From Mytilus edulis (lineage: Eukaryota; Mollusca; Bivalvia; Mytilida; Mytilidae), in contig NC_092346.1 of NCBI RefSeq assembly GCF_963676685.1, positions 45,753,289-45,817,288 of the forward strand: DNA of 64,000 bases. The letters run 5' to 3'. A program made the position numbers and the translations under genes. Position 1 is the stretch's first letter. Each line of letters starts with the position of its first letter. Below, piece by piece: positions 39,701 through 46,500 of this stretch. The notes under the pieces were generated by a model. The model was given only the letters and a program-made list of their open reading frames with translations. It had not been told where the DNA came from and made no database searches.

Positions 39701-40160
39701 CACCTGGTCATCCTAGACAACACAGATGTTGGTTCTGATAAGTTTAGAAACATAATTAGTCCCTGAATCATTAGTATTCTATATTTGAAGCTACAATAAG
39801 ATTAAATCACTTCTTCTAGTGATTAATTTGTGCTACTTAAATAGGTGATTATTAAAGAGAGACAACTCTAACTTCCAACCTTTATGAACATAATGTTACT
39901 TGAATCAGTGATTCAGAAAATCACTCTTCTAAATCACTCATTAAGTAAGTCCCCTGACTGGTCACTGACCACTGTGTGTTTTTCTCTCTGGCTCCTTCTT
40001 TCTTTGACAACACTATAATTTAGGTTTTTTGTATGTTTATTTTCCCTTCATATATTCTATCCATATTGCATGATTTGGTCAAATGTATGAAGAGACACTA
40101 GACATTTATTCGTACCTTTAAGTCATTTTCGTCGCAAATTTCGTTCACAATCCGATCCAT
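24712..40160 (-). CDS. FIS1: FIS1, mitochondrial fission 1 protein (tail-anchored TPR adaptor)
   Basis: Joined minus-strand exons 40160-40116, 32964-32832, 32613-32534, 27254-27149 and 24806-24712 give 152 aa, the same length as human FIS1. Phases match and introns are GT/AG. FIS1 sits on the outer mitochondrial (and peroxisomal) membrane, where its two TPR-like repeats bind fission and mitophagy factors. Visible landmarks: QFEYAWCLIRGK at about residues 35-46 (human QFEYAWCLVRSK), GIALLEDLF at about 54-62, RLKEYEDALKYAKALLKVEP across exons 3-4, and KDGLMGMAIVGGAAL starting the glycine-rich C-terminal membrane anchor, which ends TKKLN. It is transcribed divergently from SPRYD7. Intron 1 is expanded by a BEL retrotransposon, intron 3 holds an antisense TRIM-like gene, and intron 4 holds a LINE fragment. 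Identification rests on clear similarity over the full length. Confidence 0.97.
24958..25100 (+). repeat. Dispersed mussel-type short repeat
   Basis: Starts AGAAGATGTAGTATGATTGC, then AACTCTCCACAAGAGACTAA, then ACACAGAAATTATAGGTCAC, then ACGGCCTTCAAAAATGAGCA and ending near CATAGTCAGCTATAAAA. It is one of the better-preserved copies in the window. It lies in FIS1 intron 4, 150 bp upstream of the last exon. Confidence 0.8.
25602..26537 (+). pseudogene. 3' fragment of a non-LTR retrotransposon (LINE) ORF2, frameshifted
   Basis: Overlapping frames at 25602-25886, 25829-26029 and 26229-26537 follow one another on the plus strand as in a broken ORF. The middle piece has RFPLYFSVIISMVKYVHRL, like the post-RT region of CR1/Jockey-like LINEs. 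The last piece has RISAHDLKIE, then CHHC, then DETHFTVNCPLY, the cysteine-histidine C-terminal motif common in such elements. The upstream RT part is missing. Frameshifts separate the pieces, so it is dead. It lies in FIS1 intron 4, in opposite orientation to FIS1. Confidence 0.75.
26609..26853. mobile_element. Inverted-repeat element with polypurine minisatellite core
   Basis: Ends CATGATCGAGGGGGAGGACA (left) and TGTCCTCCCCCTCATGATC (right) are inverted. Between them lie many GGAGAAAGG / GGGGGTGGGAGAAAGG units, interrupted by a short AT-rich centre. Both arms are polypurine on the plus strand, so the interior is not a simple fold-back. It lies in FIS1 intron 4. Confidence 0.7.
26970..27115 (+). 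repeat. Minisatellite, about five units of ~28 bp
   Basis: Imperfect units of the type ACCTTTTGATAAGGTCTTTT then TGTGTAT. The last unit ends GTGCACACCTT. It stops about 34 bp from the FIS1 exon 4 boundary, on the donor side, so it lies within intron 4 next to the splice donor. Confidence 0.8.
27640..28335. repeat. Tandem array of ~168-bp units with inverted outer ends
   Basis: About four units begin near 27706, 27871, 28039 and 28209, each with (A/G)TAGTATG.CCTTATTATC, then GACAAACTGTTGCAG, then CCTAGAAAAAAAATTGAATC. The outer ends are ATACCCCACGTCC (about 27654) and CGTGGGGTATAAT (ending about 28338), an inverted pair. This makes it look like a mobile element with a tandemly repeated core. 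It is in FIS1 intron 3, starting 385 bp from exon 4. Confidence 0.8.
29266..30345 (+). CDS. RING-less TRIM-like protein: one B-box then beta-propeller (NHL-like)
   Basis: An uninterrupted 359-aa frame. A B-box type 1 zinc site uses C21, C24, C34, C37, C42, C45, H50 and H59. It is followed by roughly 290 residues of repeated beta-strand pattern (for example IRVYDMAAISPYDILLSV, GRLVVLKQNGDILQIYTG, DGPYSLALNKDGHLYTG), typical of the NHL/TRIM2-TRIM71-like propellers found in mollusc TRIM families. There is no RING, no second B-box and no coiled coil, so ubiquitin ligase activity is not expected from this chain alone. It probably acts as a binding or adaptor protein; the partner is unknown. The gene lies wholly within FIS1 intron 3 on the opposite strand. 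The lack of introns suggests a retro-derived or expanded family member. The ATG follows a TATAAAA-like stretch 3 bp upstream. Confidence 0.85.
   Translation: MATTKSIKVKTIQQEQIQDGCLQCKGDNKVQWKCQECAMLMCSRCKDTIHSKLENAGTHRILDIKDIGKISKELLQLKVINEFTTDMKNIHLLACSYQDDSVWLGDNALEVVQHVKPEKDSIKILSSFNIRVYDMAAISPYDILLSVAGEKLKLISGKTGQMTDSKFDITPLITAGIHVTRDQKIIIGVIPAGSAFTAEGKRSVIVMDKGGGHLMEYEQSNGNPLFKVPFRITSTKCGNICVVDQLDKEGRGRLVVLKQNGDILQIYTGLHTKPDKQFQPRDVITTQSDKIVLADPYNHSLHILTCDGEILEYYSTRTNEIDGPYSLALNKDGHLYTGCATLIGSSHSAKLYKFEYSLF
30469..31303. mobile_element. ~835-bp inverted-repeat element with TACTGTGGATTCAT ends
   Basis: Left end TACTGTGGATTCATTTTTAT then TCGTGG, right end CCCACGAAAATAAATGAATC then CACAGTA. 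The termini include a TA on each side, compatible with a TA target. Subterminal blocks CCAATTTTCGTGGG and CCACGAAAATTGATACC also pair. No transposase. A short relative is at 18027-18217. It is in FIS1 intron 3, about 120 bp after the TRIM-like gene ends. Confidence 0.8.
31304..32213. other. FIS1 intron 3 sequence with no recognised feature
   Basis: AT-rich intron DNA. I saw no open frame of note, tandem repeat or inverted repeat here. Confidence 0.4.
32214..32400 (+). repeat. Dispersed mussel-type short repeat
   Basis: Starts AAAAGATGTGGTATCATTTC, then AAGAGACAACTCTTCACCAG, then AACAACTATATAGGTCACAG, and continues to AAAACAATTCAAACTAAAAA. Compared with 24958-25100, this copy keeps more of the 3' part. 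It lies 130 bp from FIS1 exon 3. Confidence 0.75.
33863..34038 (-). repeat. BEL element 3' LTR
   Basis: 176 bp, differing from the other LTR by about one base. On the minus strand it is preceded by the GCGGCCCCAGAA stretch just inside the element, where the polypurine-tract equivalent should be. Confidence 0.9.
34290..35903 (-). pseudogene. BEL integrase region
   Basis: The frame 35903-34509 (464 codons) has an HHCC-type zinc site (paired H in the HAGLNS area, CVKSQIRKCVQC). It also has an integrase core with D in GVDFTGALY, D in MLSDNATTF and E in GFWESLIGL. The frame closes with a TGA right after a conserved RSRWKHEYL motif. The basic C-terminal domain expected next continues in another frame down to about 34290, so a frameshift near 34515 truncates it. 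The N-terminal side runs in the same frame as RNase H, separated only by one TAA at 35928-35930. Confidence 0.85.
35928..36440 (-). pseudogene. BEL RNase H region
   Basis: 170 codons with RNase H-like catalytic residues: D in IFTDASQLAYG, E in RLELMGALIG, D in MWSDSQIVLSW and D in NPADYLTRG. It is joined in frame to the integrase except for the stop TAA at 35928-35930. Upstream, a frameshift near 36455 separates it from the reverse transcriptase, leaving overlapping frames at 36407-36440. Confidence 0.88.
36407..38125 (-). pseudogene. BEL protease and reverse transcriptase region
   Basis: The frame is open from about 38125 to 36407. It starts with an aspartic protease-like ILFDEGAQRSFITEELA, a pattern of the BEL peptidase family, then a LLIGGDFYWDIV block. 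Reverse transcriptase follows, with VTADIEKAFLHIELD, LFGATCSPFML and the active-site motif YVDN at 36814-36803, where most polymerases have YVDD. The connection FNLRSWNSNS is typical of the group. The frame is lost near 36455. Confidence 0.88.
38129..39499 (-). pseudogene. BEL gag region with stops and frameshifts
   Basis: Reading starts at ATG 39499, 28 bp from the 5' LTR. TAA at 39346-39344 (codon 52) and TGA at 38662-38660 (codon 280) are in frame with that start. Between them lies a DUF1759-like Gag region (LPNFNGDILQWQYFWDSYET at about 39070-39010). After the second stop there is a zinc-knuckle-like CTYCDGNHWPNEC. A frameshift near 38350 leads to CFNCLGKHKIADC and CKCCHRKHHSSLC. Another stop is at 38228-38226, and a shift near 38100 is needed to enter the protease frame. 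Confidence 0.82.
39508..39526 (-). other. BEL primer-binding site
   Basis: Adjacent to the 5' LTR the minus strand reads TGGTGCCGTGACTTC. The first 13 bases match the complement of the 3' end of animal tRNA-His as I remember it (TGGTGCCGTGACT). Confidence 0.7.
39527..39702 (-). repeat. BEL element 5' LTR
   Basis: 176 bp, near-identical to 33863-34038 and in the same orientation. It is immediately followed on + by the duplicated CCTGG. It lies about 410 bp from FIS1 exon 1. Confidence 0.9.
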
Positions 40161-40514
40161 TTCTAGAAATCAATGTCAATTAAACGCTTTCCCACATTTC
40201 ATATCAATAAGTTGTCCTAAAACATTAGCAAGATTGCGCTTACGTGGAAACATAAAATTAGACCACTTTCCGAGATGGAACGAATATAAAGCAGTCATGG
40301 AAAATACACATTTCATCCAAAATAATGTCTTTCTTAGAATAAGATAAGAACAAATGATGTTACCAAGTCTCTAAAATTGACATATAAGGCAACGATTTAT
40401 GTTAAAGATTACAAATTTGTCTTTACAGTTTAAAAACATAACTTTACCTTCAGACTAGTTTCCGGATTTCCACATCAAAACAATATTTTGATTCAAAATT
40501 AGTAATATAGTAAA
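40161..40514. promoter_or_regulatory. Putative bidirectional promoter of FIS1 and SPRYD7
   Basis: The FIS1 ATG (40160, -) and SPRYD7 ATG (40515, +) point away from each other with 354 bp between. Both first exons are coding, so both 5' UTRs and the core promoters most likely lie here. I see no TATA box at a fitting distance and no strong CpG enrichment. GCTTACGTGG (about 40239) and TTTCCGGATTTCC (about 40459) resemble CRE-half/E-box and ETS sites, a weak hint. The transcription start sites are not determined. Confidence 0.65.
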
Positions 40515-43500
40515 ATGTCACTTACAAGATGTCTTTGCTGTTTAAGAATGCTAAATGGCAATTCAGGACATATACCCTTGAAGGAAATTCCAACAGTACA
40601 ACTTGACACAAATCACATGGGTAAATCACTAAATTTTTTGAAAATAATTTAGTTTTTGTTTTGTTTGTATCACAGGAAATTCTATCAACAATGATAAGAT
40701 ATATAGTGCTCACTTCAGGCACTACTTCAGGGTTCTGATCCTAAACTTGCTTATTGTTTTGTCAGAATCATGTGTCTCACTTATCATGCCTATCATAATT
40801 TGCAATACTACTACTAGCACTTGTGATATATATTATTTTACATTTACGCCGAACATTGTTTCTGTTTCTGTCACACATTAGAAAAATGGGTGAATCCTGC
40901 AACAGACTTTGATCCTAATAAGAACCACCATATAGGTATCTTAAAGATCTTTTTGTAAATTAATTATATAAAAAAAATATAGAAATATATTAGTTTAACA
41001 AGCTATAAACAATCTTAAGGAAGGATACATTCATGTCAATTGTCACCTTAAAATTGTTTTATGTGTTTAAAGAAACTACCTATAAAAATTTGATTCAGAA
41101 AACGAAAGCTGTTTTTAAATTTATTATAATACAAAATTCAAAGTGGGTCTCATTGGGGTCTATTAGCGTGATGCGAAATTGCTGATTTTTTGTAAGCGTG
41201 ACATGTGAAAGTCAAATTATTGTGGCGTGAAAACGGGAAATGAGGTCTTGCGGTACCCTGGAAATGATAAAAAAATGAGAATTGCTTACATATATAGTGT
41301 AAGCGGGATACGGGAATATGACAAAACAGTAAGCAGGATCCGTGATCAGAACCCCCCAATGAAACCCCTTCAAAGTTACATTAATACTTTTGATAATTTT
41401 CTGTTATTTTAGTAAATTTATGCTTAGTTGATAATTATTTTTTTATGCTTAAATGTAAAAATGTACATGTGTTTAACATTTCAGGTAATGATGTTGTGAT
41501 TGTGAAAAGTGGTAAAAGAATATGTGGAACAGGTGCAGCATTGTCAAATGCTCCTATAGCACAAGATAAAGCTTACTTTGAAGTAAAGCTACAGAGTACA
41601 GGTAATTCATAGATTGATTTTGAAACCAAGTATTAATATAATTTTTTACATCCAGAAAACTATCCAGAATTTAACTTATTTTTAAAAAAGAACAAAGGAG
41701 TAGGGGCAATATAAGGCCTAGTTTTGGCCCAAGAAAATGAAATGTTTGATAACTATTTCAAATTGGCACATAATGTTTAAAAATGCTTAGGGTCAAGAAA
41801 TATAAATGAAAAACATTAAGATTTGTATCTGATGACCTCACAATTAAGTCATAATATGAACTGTTTTTACAAAAACCATGAAAAATACAGAAATTATGCA
41901 GTTTTCTGACTTTATTTCTGTTGTGGAGACATCCTGCGCAGCCGAGAAACAACAAAATAATTTAACAAAAGCTTTATTATAACTATTGGCATTATCTCAT
42001 CAAATATAAAGTTGTTTCTTGGGTGCGCACATACTTTTTCAGTCTAAAATATACTTAAAAATTTGATGAAAAAACAAGGAAAATCACGAAATTTAACAAA
42101 ATATGCAAATTAGGTTATGATTTGTTGCCATGGTAACTTGTTGATGTCATTTTTTTTTGTGTTTTTGTTTGTACCTTATACCTTAGATAAATTTTCAGTA
42201 ATTTAACAATATGTATGATTACTTTAAAATTTTCAGTAATTTTTGGGCCAAATAAGGGCCTTATTGCCCCTACTCTTTTTCAATGAAGACTATTAAAGTA
42301 ATTGCTATATATTTGATTTCTTAATTAAGCCAAAAAATTGAGCCCAACTTTTTGATACATATTATTTCATGTAAGAAAAATAATTTGCATTTGAGTGGTC
42401 ATTCTTAGGAGTATAAGTGATAAATATATCTTCTTGCTTACACAATGATAAGGCAACACTTTGATTTGTTATTATAACATTCTAACAAAGTGGTTCAGAT
42501 CAGTAATTTACTGGTTATGTCCCTTTGATAACACTTCACTTTTGTAAGAACTTTTATACAGTTTTATTTTTTAAGAACCATGTGATGTTTTTTATAAGTG
42601 TTAATAATTAGTAATTTCAGTTGTTTTTATTCTGAAATGGTTTGATTTTTGGGGATATCTATTTATCTGTAAATGTTAGTGTTCATGGATTTCGTGAGTA
42701 GAAGGGAACCTTGAATTTAAATGTTCAACAAATTCCGTTTATTCTATAGTAGGAATGTCATTAATGTATACAGAAACTGACGAATTAACAAAACCAAATA
42801 ACAAATAAAATGCAAGATTTTCTCAATCCAAGAAAATAAATCTGTCCACAGAACTCCATTTGAAGATAATATATATATCATTTGCATGTGTGAAAGAAAT
42901 AAAATACAATATATATGTACCACTAAAAGTCTTGATGATTCAGTTAACACAGGTTTTTTAAAGGGCAACAAAAACAGGTAAAATGATATTGTTTCTAGTG
43001 TAACGGAGGGGGTCGGTGACGACACCTCCCGGGACGTGTAGTGGCCAGTACTTCGCCCCTATTCGACCATCGGGATACCTGATATCAGATTATGGCTGAA
43101 CAACAAACAATTAATCAAATGAAAACTATATTTTATTCACAAATGTACAATAATTGCATGAATTTAAACAAAGTCGGATAAAACAGGAGTCAGAAAACTT
43201 TCTTAAATGAAGTTCAAAAATAAAGTAATTTCAAATGTAAAATGAAAACTAGAGTGTTCCCAGAGTTAGTCTTTTAAGTAAAATAAAGTAAAATTGCTTT
43301 GCGTTGTGTTTAAAAGTAGTAAAATTGCACCAAAAAGGGGTGACTAACTCTGGCGAACTGCACCGAAGTGGTGGCTAACTCTAGACTCGATTAGTACTAA
43401 TATTAGTTCCGGCGAGTATTTGGAGGCCTGTGCAAGGCCGACTCCGACTGAATATCAAATGATATCCTAAACTTTTCATTAAACAGGCTAACTTTAACAT

Positions 43501-46500
43501 AAAAGGTACTGAAGAAAAGTTAAATAAATGAATATTCTTAAAACATTATAAAAACATCAAAAGTTAAATACTAAAACAGTTAAATTAACATTCTTTACTT
43601 TTATCCTACTATATTTAAATCAAATTTAACTAAAAATAAACATTTAAATACTAAATAATTAATCTGTCCAAATTAAGGGGAATTAACCTAGGCATATCAA
43701 GGCACATCTATTACAATCCTCCCCCCTTAGGACAAATATTAAAGAAATTAATATTTGGGAAAAGATTTATTTAAAATAGATGTGTTCAAAATAATTAACA
43801 AAAATATAAATCAATGCACAAAAAATGTCAATAAATGTCACAAAAATGTCAAATAATCACACGGTCCAACCATAGGAAAAGTTCACACAGTATAAACATC
43901 CAGGAATAGTCGGTAAACACAAATTATAAAGTACGGTCCATAGAATATAAATGTAAACGGACACAGTTATACAGCATTCAATAAAACACAGTTCTAGATT
44001 CAAACGGAAACGGAATGGTAATACGGATAATCTGCATGGTCCAAGTTGTACCAGGTATAGTCCACCAATTGTTGTTCTCACGAAAACACTTTAAACGTGT
44101 GTTTTCGGGTTCTAAAAAGTCTATCGTTGTACCAGGTTTAGTCCACCATTGTAGATCTCACGGAATCACGTATAACATGTGATTCCGGGTTCAAGATGAT
44201 CAAAGTTCAAACGTTGTACAAAGAGTAAGAAAGGTGCTCTTGATAACAAGAACTGCTTACTTTATCAGGTGGTTGTCTTCACACTTAAACTTTCTGCCAC
44301 TCAATAGATTTCTGCCATGACTTATAAAAGTCACAAAAGGAAAACCATAACCAAACTAAACAAATTTAAAACAATAAAACTTGTTCAGAAAGGTTAAAAA
44401 TCCAAAAAAATGAGCAAACTCATAAATAAACCTATTCAAACAAGAAACTTAGCTACAAACTAAACAAACCAACATCTAAAGAAAAACACAATCAAATCAA
44501 ACAACGTTTTGAGGGTGTTTTGATGGCAAAACCGGCTCATTAACGTGACCAAGAAAAACAACAAATCCAATGAAAACTTTGAAACCATACCTACTAAACA
44601 ATAATATAAAGTGACAAAATAAGTAAAATACTAAATATACAAATTAAAACTAAAAAAACATACTATATGAAAACTTTAACTGGCTTATCCTTCAAACAAG
44701 AAAACTCATCCGTGCTAGAAATCAAATAATCAGATAAACAGCTTTGCAAATCAAATGAAAATAAATTTTGAACTTTGTTGACAACTTTGCATGATTTTTT
44801 TACTTTCTTATGAACTGCAGTAGAAACTGGTTTTTCTGGTTCAACAACATGAACAGAATTGACACTTTTACAAACTTTATTGGGACAATTAGCTCTGATA
44901 TGTCCAACTACCAAACAATTAAAACATTTTTTTACTTTAAACTTCTTATAAACCAGCTTTTTAAGAACTTTGACAATTTGATCAAAACCAGACTTCAAAC
45001 AACTAAAATCACAGTTTTCTTCACTTTCCTTAATTTCACATTCAACAGGTTCAACTGTCAAATTAAAACATTCAAACTCTGTAGCCAAAAATATAGCATC
45101 ATCAAAAGTTTCAGGATGCTTAAAATGGACAAACTTTGCCATTTCCTTCTCTAACTTTCCAATAAAAAGATCCATAAAATAAATTTGCATACTTTGAAAA
45201 TTATCTGGATATGCACGATGACATAAAAGTTTGAATCTATGTCCAAAATCAAACACAGATTCATCTGGCAAAATTGTACAATTATTCAGTTGAAATTTAT
45301 AAAAAGCTATCCTTTCCTTAGGATTAAAGCGTTGCAAAAGTAAACTTTTCAAAAAATCATAGCTTAGCAACTGAGTTGGAGTAAGAAGACGTAAAATAGT
45401 TCGTGCTTCTTCTCTTAAGTTTATTACTAACTGAAGAGCCATTTCAGATAAATTCCAGTTATTCCAAAGACAAACTGCTTCAAATTGAATAAAATAATCT
45501 TGTACATCGGCACTAACACCGTCAAAAGTACAAGGTTTCTGTTCAAACTTCATCATTTTGAAAATCAAAAATTGAACAAAATCAAAAATAAATGTAATAA
45601 AAATATTCAAACCAAAACTGAGGGATCAGGTATCCTGGTCACGGCACCATTTGTAACGGAGGGGGTCGGTGACGACACCTCCCGGGACGTGTAGTGGCCA
45701 GTACTTCGCCCCTATTCGACCATCGGAATACCTGATATCAGATTATGGCTGAACAACAAACAATTAATCAAATGAAAACTATATTTTATTCACAAATGTA
45801 CAATAATTGCATGAATTTAAACAAAGTCGGATAAAACAGGAGTCAGAAAACTTTCTTAAATGAAGTTCAAAAATAAAGTAATTTCAAATGTAAAATGAAA
45901 ACTAGAGTGTTCCCAGAGTTAGTCTTTTAAGTAAAATAAAGTAAAATTGCTTTGCGTTGTGTTTAAAAGTAGTAAAATTGCACCAAAAAGGGGTGACTAA
46001 CTCTGGCGAACTGCACCGAAGTGGTGGCTAACTCTAGACTCGATTAGTACTAATATTAGTTCCGGCGAGTATTTGGAGGCCTGTGCAAGGCCGACTCCGA
46101 CTGAATATCAAATGATATCCTAAACTTTTCATTAAACAGGCTAACTTTAACATAAAAGGTACTGAAGAAAAGTTAAATAAATGAATATTCTTAAAACATT
46201 ATAAAAACATCAAAAGTTAAATACTAAAACAGTTAAATTAACATTCTTTACTTTTATCCTACTATATTTAAATCAAATTTAACTTAAAATAAACATTTAA
46301 ATACTAAATAATTAATTTGTCCAAATTAAGGGGAATTAACCTAGGCATATCAAGGCACATCTATTACACTAGACTTAAAAAAATTTCCATAACAGAAAGT
46401 AATATTTTGAAAACAAAATTATTTTTCTCTGCAAAAGTAACATTCAGTAGTCATAATGGCAGCCATATTATTCATGTTAATTAATGTCGCCCATTATTGT

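Larger units (their letters stand above)
33863..39702 (-). mobile_element. BEL/Pao LTR retrotransposon, nearly full length, inactivated
   Basis: Two 176-bp LTRs (TGTAGAAT...CTTAACA as written on +) bound a 5.49-kb interior. CCTGG flanks the element at 33858-33862 and 39703-39707, the 5-bp duplication usual for this group. On the minus strand the order is primer-binding site, gag, protease, reverse transcriptase, RNase H, integrase, then the 3' LTR. The 5' LTR is the right-hand copy. I found one LTR mismatch (GCGGCC versus GCTGCC near the end), so insertion is recent. The coding region nevertheless carries several stops and frameshifts, detailed in the parts below. It lies in FIS1 intron 1 in the same orientation as FIS1. 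Confidence 0.93.
33337..39965. mobile_element. Inverted-repeat element (CAGTCAGGGGACTTACTTAA) split by a BEL retrotransposon
   Basis: Element ends CAGTCAGGGGACTTACTTAA (from 33342) and TTAAGTAAGTCCCCTGACTG (to 39960) are inverted. GTCAC flanks both sides (33337-33341 and 39961-39965), a 5-bp target duplication. Subterminal copies of AAATCAC / GTGATTT recur throughout. With the BEL insertion and its duplicated CCTGG removed, the element is about 774 bp, with no coding capacity. It sits in FIS1 intron 1. Confidence 0.85.
42995..46372 (-). mobile_element. Gag-only LTR retrotransposon (TR-GAG-like), young and complete at both ends
   Basis: Element 42999-46368: two 717-bp LTRs in the same orientation, TG...CA ends, and CTAG on both sides (42995-42998 and 46369-46372) as the target duplication. 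The interior is only 1936 bp. On the minus strand it has a primer-binding site next to the 5' (right) LTR, one gag frame, about 930 bp of non-coding sequence with paired stem-loops, and the polypurine tract AAGGGGGGAGGA next to the 3' LTR. I see no trace of protease, reverse transcriptase or integrase. By eye the LTRs differ at about three positions, so it moved recently, using enzymes from another element. Such GAG-carrying non-autonomous elements are known as TR-GAGs in plants. Confidence 0.92.

Noticed and set aside
45485..45694. Plus-strand frame spanning the Gag start and LTR edge
   Set aside because: Crosses the primer-binding site and LTR boundary and is antisense to gag. A chance frame.
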